From Chloroflexota bacterium (lineage in GTDB: Bacteria > Chloroflexota > UBA6077 > FW602-bin22 > JACPQP01), in contig JACPQP010000175.1 in assembly GCA_016190465.1 (NCBI GenBank), positions 1 to 24,981 of the forward strand: a DNA stretch of 24,981 bases, written 5' to 3'. The position numbers and the translations under genes are program-made. The stretch's first letter is position 1; the number at the start of each line of letters is the position of its first letter. The notes below the pieces were generated by a model. The model saw nothing but the letters and a program-made list of their open reading frames with translations, did no database searches and was not told where the DNA came from. Below, in pieces: positions 14,229 to 22,216 of this stretch.

Positions 14229-14360
14229 CCCCCCTCCCCGCGTCGGGGAGGGGGGTGGCGGGTCCCCCTCTCCGTGTCGGAGAGGGGGTAGGGGGTGAGG
14301 TCCGGTCTCGGGGGGACCTCTCCCTCCTCCTCGACGCGAGGAGGGGGAATGGGAGAGGTC
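14229..14360. repeat. Three consecutive repeat hairpins between nuoH and nuoI
   Basis: Hairpin a is CCCCCCTCCCCG (14229-14240) with CGGGGAGGGGGG (14244-14255), loop CGT. Hairpin b is CCCCCTCTCCG (14264-14274) with CGGAGAGGGGG (14278-14288), loop TGT. Hairpin c has GACCTCTCCC (14315-14324) with GGGAGAGGTC (14351-14360) and an inner CCTCCTCG (14326-14333) with CGAGGAGG (14337-14344), loop ACG. All stems are perfect. No U-tract follows any of them, so they are not classical terminators. Confidence 0.92.
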
Positions 14361-14390
14361 GGTTGCTCAGCACGGGTTCAGAGGGAAGCG

Positions 14391-14894
14391 ATGGCACACG
14401 ACGTTGCGAAGGATATCGCCGCGCTGGTGAAGGGTCTGGCCACGACCTTCAAGCACCTTGGCCGCCCGGCGACCACCGTGCAGTATCCCGAGGAGAAGCG
14501 GCCTGTCTCCCCGCGATACCGGGGCCGCCACATGCTGATGCGGTACGAGGACGGGCTGGAGCGGTGTATCGGCTGCTCGCTCTGCGCGGGGGCCTGCCCG
14601 TCGAGGGCGATCTACGTCGAGGCGGCGGAGAACACAGACGGGGAGCGCCACTCGCCGGGCGAGCGGTACGCGCGGCGCTACGAGATCAACCTGATCCGCT
14701 GCATCTTCTGTGGGATGTGTGAGGAGGTCTGCCCGACCCAGGCCATCGTGCTCGGGCACGACTACGAGCTGGCAGACTACGACCGGGCGGACTTCATCTA
14801 CACGAAGGAGCGCCTGCTGGTCCCGCAACCCACGAAGGGTCCGACCTCTCCCCCTACCCCCTCCCCGACACGGGGAGGGGGGTGGGTCCGTTAA
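14391..14894 (+). CDS. nuoI: NADH-quinone oxidoreductase subunit I
   Basis: NuoI holds clusters N6a and N6b and links NuoG to NuoB. The 167-residue product has two ferredoxin motifs: Cys59, Cys62, Cys65, Cys69 followed by Pro, and Cys104, Cys107, Cys110, Cys114 followed by Pro. The normal ending is YTKERLLVPQP; the last 20 or so residues (TSPPTPSPTRGGGWVR) come from a repeat hairpin, and the stop codon lies in a 12-base palindrome. ATG 14391 has GAGGGA (14381-14386) at proper spacing; the open frame upstream to 14295 runs through repeat sequence and is not needed for the family domain. Confidence 0.95.
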   Translation: MAHDVAKDIAALVKGLATTFKHLGRPATTVQYPEEKRPVSPRYRGRHMLMRYEDGLERCIGCSLCAGACPSRAIYVEAAENTDGERHSPGERYARRYEINLIRCIFCGMCEEVCPTQAIVLGHDYELADYDRADFIYTKERLLVPQPTKGPTSPPTPSPTRGGGWVR

Positions 14895-14898
14895 CGGA
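14844..14898. repeat. Repeat hairpin forming the nuoI tail and stop
   Basis: CCCCCTCCCCG (14857-14867) pairs with CGGGGAGGGGG (14871-14881) around ACA. TCCGTTAACGGA (14887-14898), a perfect palindrome, follows and supplies the TAA stop. Compared with the nuoG copy, one C-to-T stem difference is compensated by G-to-A on the other arm. Confidence 0.85.
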
Positions 14899-14966
14899 GA
14901 GGGGGATGGGGTGGGGTTGCCCCGCCCCGTCGCCATGAAGCCGTAACACGCTGCTGTGAGGTGCTC

Positions 14967-15479
14967 GTGATCGATACACTCTTCTTCGCGCTGGTCGCCG
15001 CGGTGGCTGTCGTCGCGGCAGTGGCGATGGTGGTCGCACGGCGGGCCGTACACAGCGCCCTCTTCCTGGTCGTCATCCTGTTCTGCGTCGCGTTGCTCTA
15101 TCTCACGTTGAGCGCCGAGTTCCTCGCCGCTGTCCAGATCATCGTCTACGCGGGCGCGGTCATGGTGTTGTTCCTGTTCGTGATCACGCTGCTCAACCCG
15201 GCGGCGGAGCAGCAGCTTGCCGATGTCCGGAGCCACGGGATCGTCGCGGCGGTGCTGGCCGGTGTACTGTTGATCGAGGTGGCGGCGGTCCTCCGCTGGG
15301 GAACCCTCGCCGGCCAGCCTGCGTCGTTCCCGCCTCCGGCCGTGCCGTGGAGTGACAACGTTCAGGCGATCGGTGAGGGGCTCTTCACGACCGGCTTCTT
15401 GCTCCCGTTCGAGCTGACGTCGGTGCTCTTGATCGTCGCCATCGTCGGGGCGACTGTTCTTGCCAAACGGAGGTTGTAG
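14967..15479 (+). CDS. nuoJ: NADH-quinone oxidoreductase subunit J
   Basis: NuoJ is the ND6-type membrane subunit. The 170-residue product has five hydrophobic segments; LSAEFLAAVQIIVYAGAVMVLFLFVI is the conserved third helix region with the pi-bulge-type YAGA-VMVLF motif. GTG 14967 gives MIDTLFFALVAAV and has GAGGT (14958-14962) upstream; GTG 14961 is two codons earlier and would overlap that site. Eight bases separate it from nuoK. Confidence 0.94.
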   Translation: MIDTLFFALVAAVAVVAAVAMVVARRAVHSALFLVVILFCVALLYLTLSAEFLAAVQIIVYAGAVMVLFLFVITLLNPAAEQQLADVRSHGIVAAVLAGVLLIEVAAVLRWGTLAGQPASFPPPAVPWSDNVQAIGEGLFTTGFLLPFELTSVLLIVAIVGATVLAKRRL

Positions 15480-15487
15480 TTGTCACG

Positions 15488-15793
15488 ATGATTGCGCCAC
15501 TCTCGTACTACCTCATCCTGAGCGCGGTGCTCTTCTCGATCGGCGTGGTGGGTGTCCTGGTTCGGCGGAACCCGCTGGTGATGTTCATGTCGATCGAGCT
15601 GATGCTGAACGCGGCCAACTTGACGTTCGTCGCGTTCTCGCGCTACTTCAACACCATTCAGGGACAGATTGTCGTCTTCTTCATCTTGACCATCGCCGCG
15701 GCCGAGGTGGTCGTCGGGCTGGCGATCATCGTCTCGATCTTTCGGAGCAAGGCGACGATTGACGTCGATCAAGTCGCCTCGCTCAAGGGATAG
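15488..15793 (+). CDS. nuoK: NADH-quinone oxidoreductase subunit K
   Basis: NuoK is the ND4L-type membrane subunit with three helices. The 101-residue product has the conserved membrane glutamates in MSIELMLNAANL (second helix) and TIAAAEVVVGLAI (third helix), which belong to the proton path. Length is exactly typical. The nearest good ribosome-binding sequence (GGAGG near 15470) is about 14 bases from the ATG, so translation may rely on coupling to nuoJ. Confidence 0.96.
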   Translation: MIAPLSYYLILSAVLFSIGVVGVLVRRNPLVMFMSIELMLNAANLTFVAFSRYFNTIQGQIVVFFILTIAAAEVVVGLAIIVSIFRSKATIDVDQVASLKG

Positions 15794-15796
15794 GCT

Positions 15797-17695
15797 ATGG
15801 GAGATTCGGTTGGGCTGGCGCTCCTCTTCCCCTTTCTGGGATTCCTGTTCAACGCGCTGTTGAGCCGGGCCTTCCCGCGCGGGCTGAGCGGCATCGTCGC
15901 GTCGCTGGCGGTCGGTCTCTCGTTCGTCGTCGCGCTGACGACGTTTCTGGCGCTGTCCGCCCTTCCCGGGTCGCAGCAGTTCCACGCGGTGACGCTGTGG
16001 ACGTGGCTGGTCGCCGGCGACCTCAACGTTCGGATCGGACTGCTCGTCGATCCACTGTCGTCGCTGATGCTGCTGGTGGTGACCGGGGTCGGATTCCTCA
16101 TCCACGTCTACGCCATCGCCTCCATGCACGGCGACCCGGGCGAGCGACGGTTCTTCGCCTACCTGAACCTGTTCGTTCTGGCGATGCTCGTCCTGGTGCT
16201 GGCGGACAACTTCGTCCTGCTGATGGCTGGCTGGAACGGCGTCGGCCTCAGCTCCTATCTGCTCATCGCTTTCTGGTTCGAGCGCGACGAGGCGGCCCGC
16301 GCCGGCGTCAAGGCGTTCGTGGTCAACGCCATCGGCGATGTCGGCCTGCTGCTGGCAGCGTTCCTCATCTTCGTCTCGTATCGCACGCTCGACTACGACC
16401 AGGTCTTCAAGGCGGCAGGCGCGGGTGGCGCCGTGTTGACGGCGATCTCGTTGCTGCTGCTCCTGGCGGCTGTCGCCAAATCGGCGCAGTTGCCGCTGTA
16501 CGTCTGGCTGCCCGACGCGATGGCCGGCCCCACGCCGGTCTCGGCGCTCATCCACGCCGCGACGATGGTGACCGCGGGCGTCTACCTGATCGCCCGCACC
16601 CATCCGATCTACACGCAGTCGCCGGAGGCGCTGGGCATCGTCGCGACCATCGGGGCGCTGACCGCCCTGTTTGCGGCGACGGTCGGCCTCGTCAAGCCGA
16701 ACATCAAGCGCGTGCTGGCCTACTCCACGGTAAGCCAGCTCGGCTACATGTTCCTCGGGGTGGGAGTTGGCGCGTTTGGCGCCGGCCTGTTCCACCTGAC
16801 CACCCACGCCTTCTTCAAGGCGCTCCTCTTTCTCGCGGCTGGCGGCGCGATCCACGCCCTCGGCGGGGAGGAGGACATGCGGAAGATGGGCGGTCTGCGC
16901 GCCCGGCTCCCGCTGGTGTACTGGACGTTCGTCGTCGGGGCGCTGGCCCTGGCGGGCTTCCCGCTCTTCTCGGGCTTCTGGAGCAAGGACGAGATCATCA
17001 CGGCCACGTTCGCCGGCCCCCGCGCCAATCCCACCCTGGGGGTCGTGGCGCTCGTCACCGCGCTGCTGACCGCCTTCTACATCTTCCGGGCCGTTTTCTT
17101 GACGTTTCACGGCAAGCCACATCACCACCTCAGCCTGAGCGAGCACTTCCACGCGCCGGGGCCGGTGATGACCGTGCCGCTCGTCATCCTGGCCGGGTTC
17201 GCGGTCGTCGCCGGCTACGTTCAGGTGCTCGGGGGAAGCTTCGGCCACTTCCTGCAACCGGTGTTTAACCGCTATGGGCCCCACGAAGTCGCCGTGGCCC
17301 TGAATCCAGGGCTGCTGGCGGCTTCCGCCACGCTCAGCGTCGTGGGGATCGTGCTCGCCTACGTCGTCTACGGTGGAGACCAGGCCCTCGCGCGGCGGCT
17401 CGGATATCAGTTCGCCTGGCTGCACCAGCTCCTGTTGAACGACTACTACATCGAAGATCTCTACCGGCTGGTGATCGTCCGGCCGGTGCTGGCGGTGGCC
17501 GGCTTCGTCGGCGAAACGTTCGACCGCGTGGTGGTAGACGGAGCCGTCGGCGGCGTGGTGGCGATGGTCCGCTACAGCGGCGCGGCGCTCACCATCGTCC
17601 AGACCGGGAACCTCCGCGGCTACGGCCTGGGCATCCTGACCGGCGCTGTCGTCATCCTGGCCTATCTCAGCTATCTCGGCGGATGGGGAGGCTGA
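15797..17695 (+). CDS. nuoL: NADH-quinone oxidoreductase subunit L
   Basis: NuoL is the distal ND5-type antiporter-like subunit with a lateral helix. The 632-residue product contains AGWNGVGLSSYLLIAFWFERDEAA, with a conserved helix-5-type region, LPDAMAGPTPVSALIHAATMVTAGVYLIAR, KPNIKRVLAYSTVSQLGYM and FPLFSGFWSKDEI. The C-terminal part after about residue 500 is the extended helix and last membrane helix (LNDYYIEDLYRLVIV onward). AAGGGA lies before ATG 15797. No repeat insertion is seen. Very large antisense frames over this gene reflect codon bias and are not credible genes. Confidence 0.97.
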   Translation: MGDSVGLALLFPFLGFLFNALLSRAFPRGLSGIVASLAVGLSFVVALTTFLALSALPGSQQFHAVTLWTWLVAGDLNVRIGLLVDPLSSLMLLVVTGVGFLIHVYAIASMHGDPGERRFFAYLNLFVLAMLVLVLADNFVLLMAGWNGVGLSSYLLIAFWFERDEAARAGVKAFVVNAIGDVGLLLAAFLIFVSYRTLDYDQVFKAAGAGGAVLTAISLLLLLAAVAKSAQLPLYVWLPDAMAGPTPVSALIHAATMVTAGVYLIARTHPIYTQSPEALGIVATIGALTALFAATVGLVKPNIKRVLAYSTVSQLGYMFLGVGVGAFGAGLFHLTTHAFFKALLFLAAGGAIHALGGEEDMRKMGGLRARLPLVYWTFVVGALALAGFPLFSGFWSKDEIITATFAGPRANPTLGVVALVTALLTAFYIFRAVFLTFHGKPHHHLSLSEHFHAPGPVMTVPLVILAGFAVVAGYVQVLGGSFGHFLQPVFNRYGPHEVAVALNPGLLAASATLSVVGIVLAYVVYGGDQALARRLGYQFAWLHQLLLNDYYIEDLYRLVIVRPVLAVAGFVGETFDRVVVDGAVGGVVAMVRYSGAALTIVQTGNLRGYGLGILTGAVVILAYLSYLGGWGG

Positions 17696-17698
17696 CCG

Positions 17699-19324
17699 AT
17701 GACCGTGTATCCGCTCCTGACCCTGCTGGTCTTCCTGCCAGCGGCCGGCGGGGTGTTGACCCTGTTCTATCACCGCGAGGCCCGTCAGGCCGCGCAGGCG
17801 ACCGCGGCGGTGGTCGCCGGCACGACCCTGCTCCTCGCGGGGTGGCTGATCGCGGTGTTCCCCGCCGGCGTGGCCGGGATGTACTTCGAGGAGCGCCTTC
17901 CCTGGGTTCCCGGCCTGGGCATCGAGTACCACGTGGGAGTCGATGGGATCAACGTCCTGCTGGTCGGTCTCACGGCGCTGCTCGGCTTCGTCACGGTGAT
18001 CGCCCCCTGGCCGAGCGTGAACGGTCGGGCCCGAGAGTACGCTGGCTATCTGCTGCTGCTTCAGGCGGGCGTGACCGGCGCGTTGGTCGCGCTCGACCTG
18101 GTGCTGTTCTTCGTCTTCTGGGAGTTCATGCTCATCCCGATGTACTTCCTCGTCGGGACGTGCGGCGGGCCGCGCCGGATCGAGGCCGCGCTCAAGTTCT
18201 TTATCTACACGAGCCTGGGCAGCTTGCTGATGCTGATCGCCATCATCGCGCTCTATCTCTTCAACGGCCAGCAGACCGGCACCTACACCTTCAACGTGCT
18301 GGCGCTGGCGGACGCGAAGGTGCCCGCCGACGCGCAGCTCTGGCTCTTCCTGGCGTTCGCGCTGGCGTTCGCTATCAAAGTCCCGATCGTGCCGTTCCAT
18401 ACCTGGCTGCCCGACGTGTACACCCAGTCGCCGGTCACGGCGCTGGTCCTCGGGACGATGCTCGTCAAGGTCGGCTCGTACGGGTTCATCCGGTTCGGGT
18501 TGACGCTGTTCCCAGAGGCGAGCCACCAACTGGCACCCGTGATCGCGGCGCTCGCGGTGGTCGGCATCCTCTATGGCGGCCTGGCGGCCATTGGCCAGCG
18601 CGACCTGGTCGGGGTGCTCGCCTACTCCAGCATCGCCCAGCTCGGCTTCGTCATCCTGGGCATCTTTGCGCTCAACCGGCAGAGCATCCAGGGGGCGCTG
18701 TTCCAAATGGTGAACCACGGGCTGAGCGCTGGCGCGTTGTTCCTGATCGCCGCGTTGATCCTGGCCCGGACCCAGACGACATCGCTGGATCGTCTGGGTG
18801 GGCTGGCCCAAAGCCAGCCGGTCCTCGCGGGATTCTTCCTCATCTCGATGCTATCGGCGGTCGGTTTGCCGGGGCTCAACAGCTTCGTCGGCGAGTTCCT
18901 GATCCTCATGGGAGCCTACCAGACCCTGCCGGCGCTTGCCGTCCTGGCGACGCTTGGCGTCGTCCTCACGGCGATCTACCTGCTTACTCTATACCGCAAG
19001 ACGATGCACGGCGAGGCCGCTTCTCCTGATCGGGCGGCCCTCACCCTAACCCTCTCCCAGAGGGAGAGGAGGCTCGATCTCACGCCGCGCGAATCGATCG
19101 CCCTGGTGCCGCTCGTCGTGCTGTTCGTCTGGCTTGGTCTCTTCCCCGCGCCGTTCCTGAGCAAGATGGATGCGTCGGTGGCCGCCGTGGTGCAGCGCAC
19201 GCAGATCGCCCAGCCGATGCGGGCAAGCTCGGAGGTTGGGGACTACCGATCACCGTCCCAACCCCCAACCCCCGACCCCTATCCCCCAAAGGAAGGAGGG
19301 CTGGTATGGCGCCTGCCCAGGTAG
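17699..19324 (+). CDS. nuoM: NADH-quinone oxidoreductase subunit M
   Basis: NuoM is the ND4-type antiporter-like subunit. The 541-residue product has the conserved helix-5 glutamate in FFVFWEFMLIPMYFLVG, the lysine-containing FAIKVPIVPFHTWLPDVYTQSPVTALVLGTMLVKVG, and VLAYSSIAQLGFVILG. Two repeat-derived segments are present near the end: RAALTLTLSQRERR (about residues 442-457), between YRKTMHGEA and the last helix, and a Pro-rich tail after residue 510 (SQPPTPDPYPPKEGG). GGGGAGG (17685-17691) precedes ATG 17699. The gene overlaps nuoN by 19 bases. Confidence 0.97.
   Translation: MTVYPLLTLLVFLPAAGGVLTLFYHREARQAAQATAAVVAGTTLLLAGWLIAVFPAGVAGMYFEERLPWVPGLGIEYHVGVDGINVLLVGLTALLGFVTVIAPWPSVNGRAREYAGYLLLLQAGVTGALVALDLVLFFVFWEFMLIPMYFLVGTCGGPRRIEAALKFFIYTSLGSLLMLIAIIALYLFNGQQTGTYTFNVLALADAKVPADAQLWLFLAFALAFAIKVPIVPFHTWLPDVYTQSPVTALVLGTMLVKVGSYGFIRFGLTLFPEASHQLAPVIAALAVVGILYGGLAAIGQRDLVGVLAYSSIAQLGFVILGIFALNRQSIQGALFQMVNHGLSAGALFLIAALILARTQTTSLDRLGGLAQSQPVLAGFFLISMLSAVGLPGLNSFVGEFLILMGAYQTLPALAVLATLGVVLTAIYLLTLYRKTMHGEAASPDRAALTLTLSQRERRLDLTPRESIALVPLVVLFVWLGLFPAPFLSKMDASVAAVVQRTQIAQPMRASSEVGDYRSPSQPPTPDPYPPKEGGLVWRLPR
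19038..19069. repeat. Short-form palindromic repeat in nuoM
   Basis: CCCTCACCCTAACC leads into CCTCTCCC (19051-19058), which pairs with GGGAGAGG (19062-19069) around AGA. It resembles a reduced form of the nuoG repeat and is translated in frame in a loop between the last two helices of NuoM. Confidence 0.75.
19257..19300. repeat. C-rich tract at the nuoM 3' end
   Basis: Tandem CCCAACCCCCAACCCC-type units are followed by AAAGGAAGGAGGG. The first part encodes the Pro-rich NuoM tail; the second is the ribosome-binding sequence of nuoN. There is no full inverted partner. Confidence 0.5.
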
Positions 19325-20772
19325 ATTTCGTTCCCTTGATCCCCACGATCGTCGTCACCGTGACGGCGCTCGCCGTGCTGTTACTTGGCCTCTGGCTTCG
19401 CGGCGAGCAAGGCATCTGGCTGGCCGCGGTGAGTATCGCCGGCCTGGTTGCGGCCCTCGTCTTCCTCCTTGGGCTCGCCGGGCCTGCTGTTTCTGAGCGC
19501 CGGGCGGCGTTCGACGGCATGATCGTCGCGGACAACCTCTCGACCTTCTTTGGCGCGGTGGCGCTGGTCATCGCCATCCTCACCATCCTGCTCTCGGAGC
19601 ATGTGCTGCTCATCGAGCGCTTCAGCCAGGGCGAGTACTACGCGCTGGTCCTGCTGACGACGGTCGGCATGCTCGTCCTCACCGCCGCCACCGACCTGAT
19701 CGTGCTGATCCTGGGGCTGGAGATCCTCTCCATCTCGCTGTACGTGCTGACCGGGTTTGCCCGTGGTCGCCTTGGCTCTGAAGAGGCGGCGCTGAAGTAC
19801 TTTCTCCTGGGCGCCTTCGCGCTCGGCTTTCTGGTCTATGGGAGCGCGCTGGTGTACGGCGCAACCGGCACCACGACGTTCGGGCAGATCGCCAACGTGC
19901 TGCGAGCGCCCGGCGCGTCGAGCCCGCTCCTCCTGATCGGGCTCGGTCTCCTGCTCGTCGGCTTCGGCTTCAAGCTTTCGTTCGTGCCGTTCCACATGTG
20001 GACGCCCGACGTCTACGAGGGTGCGCCCTCGGCTGTGACCGGGTTCATGGCGGTCGGGACGAAGGCGGCCGTCTTCGGCAGCCTGTTGCGGATCCTCACC
20101 GAGGCGTTCCCCGCGCTCCGGGCCGAATGGGCCGCGGTGCTCTGGCTACTGGCGATCCTGACGATGATCCTCGGCAACTTCGCGGCGATCGCCCAGCGCA
20201 ACGTGAAGCGGATGCTGGCGTATTCCAGCATCGCCCAGGCAGGCTACATCGTGCTGGCGGTGATCGCCGCCGATCCGCTCGGCCGGGCGGGCGTCATGTT
20301 CTACGTCCTGGCCTACACCTTCATGAACCTGGGGGCCTTCGCCGTGGTCGTCGCGGTGGCCGACCGCGGGGACGTGGGAACGACCCTGGATCACTACGTC
20401 GGGCTGGCCCGACGCAGCCCGATCCTGGCGCTGGCGATGGGGGTCTTCATGCTCTCGCTGGCCGGCGTGCCCCCGACGGCGGGCTTCATGGCGAAGCTAT
20501 TCGTCTTCACCGCGGCCGTTCGGGCCGGCTACGTCGACCTGGCGATCATCGGCGTGCTCACGAGCGCGGTCGCCACGTTCTACTACCTGCGCGTCATCGT
20601 CGCGATGTACATGAGCGCTCCGGCGGAGGAGCCAGCGCCGGCGCCCGCCCTCCGGGTGCCGGGGCCGCTCCTGGCGCTCCTCGTCATCGCGCTGGTCGCC
20701 ACCTTCGGGCTCGGGATCTTCCCGGCAGTCACCGGGGATCTGGTCGGGGGGACGCTCGCCCTCGCGAAGTGA
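19306..20772 (+). CDS. nuoN: NADH-quinone oxidoreductase subunit N
   Basis: NuoN is the ND2-type antiporter-like subunit and the last gene of the operon. The 488-residue product has LILGLEILSISLYVLTGF with the helix-5 glutamate, GFKLSFVPFHMWTPDVYEGAPSAVTGFMAVGTKAAVF with conserved lysines, and VKRMLAYSSIAQAGYIVLAV. ATG 19306 has GGAAGGAGGG upstream, inside the end of nuoM. No hairpin-plus-U-run terminator is seen after its stop at 20770-20772; a decayed reading frame begins there at once. Confidence 0.97.
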   Translation: MAPAQVDFVPLIPTIVVTVTALAVLLLGLWLRGEQGIWLAAVSIAGLVAALVFLLGLAGPAVSERRAAFDGMIVADNLSTFFGAVALVIAILTILLSEHVLLIERFSQGEYYALVLLTTVGMLVLTAATDLIVLILGLEILSISLYVLTGFARGRLGSEEAALKYFLLGAFALGFLVYGSALVYGATGTTTFGQIANVLRAPGASSPLLLIGLGLLLVGFGFKLSFVPFHMWTPDVYEGAPSAVTGFMAVGTKAAVFGSLLRILTEAFPALRAEWAAVLWLLAILTMILGNFAAIAQRNVKRMLAYSSIAQAGYIVLAVIAADPLGRAGVMFYVLAYTFMNLGAFAVVVAVADRGDVGTTLDHYVGLARRSPILALAMGVFMLSLAGVPPTAGFMAKLFVFTAAVRAGYVDLAIIGVLTSAVATFYYLRVIVAMYMSAPAEEPAPAPALRVPGPLLALLVIALVATFGLGIFPAVTGDLVGGTLALAK

Positions 20773-21320
20773 TGGAGCAGAAGGAAGTCAGTGTCGCCGT
20801 CGACGTCCGCGGCGCCGATTGGGTCGGCGACGCGCACCACGTCGTCCTCTCCGGCCTCACCGCCTCGACGACCTACCAGTTCGTCCTCGCTTCTTCGCCC
20901 CACCCGATCGGCAACGACGGGCTGCTCGTGGAGAGCACCTGCGGCGGGAACGGCTTCGCTCGCCAGAAGGCCACGACGGCAGTCATCGACGACGCGGCCG
21001 GGTTTGGCGACCTGGGCGACCGCGAGCTGCGGCCGACCGCGACCGAGCAGGTGACGCTGGTGAACGGGTGCAACCTGCTGGCGCTGCCAGTGGAGCCACC
21101 GGAGGCGGTGACGGCGGTAGCGCCGGGGCGGTGGCTGGTGAGCCAGGTCGTGAGCACGATCCGGGTGGTGGCCTGGAATGCCGGCTGGGGGCGTGGAGCG
21201 GCCACGTGGTGGGTCGGGAGAGCGACGACTTCGCGATCGACCTCACCCAGGGCTACTTCCTCGGGGTGGGCAGCGGCGCCAGGCCGGTGAGCATCACCGG
21301 GGAGGATGTCTCCGAAGCTC
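20772..21320 (+). pseudogene. Frameshifted fragment of a secreted/cell-surface-type protein
   Basis: The frame from ATG 20772 reads a fibronectin-III-like strand pattern (HHVVLSGLTASTTYQFVLAS) and then VTLVNGCNLLALPVEP, like the NLVSLP-type domain seen at C-termini of some secreted proteins. At about 21187-21191 the frame breaks: a 5-G run would need one more G to continue into a second frame with AWSGHVVGRESDDFAIDLTQGYFLGV and PVSITGEDV, the expected end of such a domain. No signal peptide is present and the N-terminus is missing, so this looks like a remnant left after rearrangement. Domain names are by pattern only. A sequencing error in the G-run is possible but would not restore the missing start. 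Confidence 0.6.
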
Positions 21321-21575
21321 GGACTTCGCAGGATTTCCCGTCCCACGCGGACGTAGCTCAGCAGGCCGCGACCGGCAAATGGCTTCATCCACCAAGGCAC
21401 CGAGCCACTCACCGGCGCAGACGGCCAGCAAGAGCCGATGCAGGTGCAGCAGGCGGGTGGAGGCGGTGGTGATCGCCCCTCTCGCGCAGCAGAACGCCCG
21501 TTTTCTCGTCGCGATTGGCACACTCGTAGGCCCGCGTCCCCAGTCACAGGTAGCTGGCTCGCGGCCCGTCCAATC
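21321..21575. other. Unassigned stretch between two gene remnants
   Basis: I find no convincing gene, RNA or structured repeat here. Open frames on both strands have no recognisable domain or ribosome-binding site. Confidence 0.5.
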
Positions 21576-21961
21576 TCACGCCATCAGCGTCCGGAAGTAC
21601 CTCGTCGCCTTCGCCACGGCCATGTGCTCGTCCTCGATGCCCTCATACACGATCGAGCAGAAGCCATTGTAGCCGCTGGCCCGGAGCATCCCGAAGATGC
21701 GCGGGTAGTCCAGCCACCGCTCGGTCCCCGTCTCGATCCGGTACACCTTCAGCCGGACGTGCGTTGCGAGGTGCACCGTCTGCTGGAGGCTCTGGTAGAG
21801 CACCTCAGGTACCCTTCGTCTTCCGTCGGGAAGTTCGTGGCGTTCAGATCGACGCCGTCGCAGCCCAGCTCGCGGACGACGTCGACGAATTGCACCAGGC
21901 CCATGCGGCCCGACCGCAGTGCGTGCTTGAAGCTGAGGGACAGGCAACTGAACTTCATCAT
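21576..21961 (-). pseudogene. Internally deleted sugar phosphate isomerase/epimerase-like gene
   Basis: On the minus strand GGGAGGTAG precedes ATG 21961 by eight to nine bases. The first 50 or so residues (MMKFSCLSLSFKHAL, FVDVVRELGCDGVDLN) look like the start of a xylose-isomerase-like TIM barrel. Near 21810 the coding sense moves to another frame, which gives HLATHVRLKVYR, LDYPRIFGMLRASGYNGFCSIVYEGIEDE and a C-terminal helix, the expected end of the same family. Only about 128 residues remain against a usual 270-300, so the middle of the barrel, including most metal ligands, is gone. The gene should be inactive. Confidence 0.7.
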
Positions 21962-22020
21962 CGCTACACTACCTCCCACCGGCTGGCCGCTCCTGGTAGT
22001 CCGACCAGGTGACCCGTCCC

Positions 22021-22049
22021 ATAATCGCGCAAACAGTTGAGTCGTGCAA
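22021..22049 (-). promoter_or_regulatory. Possible promoter of the deleted isomerase gene
   Basis: On the minus strand TTGCAC (22044-22049) and GATTAT (22021-22026) are 17 bases apart and lie about 60 bases upstream of the remnant's start. The match to consensus is weak (three and four of six). Nothing else is evident in 21962-22216. Confidence 0.25.
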
Positions 22050-22216
22050 GCTGATCGGTGATCCGCCTTGCGCATCATCCTCTCCTCTCCAGGGATCGAC
22101 GCGGAACGAGGAGTGAATCGTCCCTCCCTGCGTCTGAGAGAGACGAGCATGCCGACGCCGGGCGGAACGGGAACCCACTGGTGGGCTGTTCGTGGGGGGA
22201 GAGGTCTGTTACCTGG

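Noticed and set aside
14229..14360. Rho-independent terminators after nuoH
   Set aside because: The stems are strong but none is followed by a T-run, and nuoI onward clearly belongs to the same operon.
15362..18811. A 1149-residue open frame on the minus strand
   Set aside because: It lies opposite nuoK, nuoL and nuoM, has a charged low-complexity composition (Gln/Arg/Asp/Glu/His), no domain pattern, and is explained by GC-biased codon use of the true genes.
21340..21420. tRNA-like start with GTAGCTCAGCAGG
   Set aside because: Only the D-arm-like box matches. No T-arm (GGTTCGA-type) sequence, anticodon stem or acceptor pairing follows.
21440..21560. Possible transposase (TnpB-like) zinc-finger remnant on the minus strand (TRAYECAN)
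   Set aside because: Only a few residues resemble such an end, the second CxxC is absent and no flanking transposase sequence is found.
22174..22185. Palindrome CCCACTGGTGGG after the ATPase gene as a terminator
   Set aside because: There is almost no room for a loop and no T-run on the minus strand, so it is not convincing.
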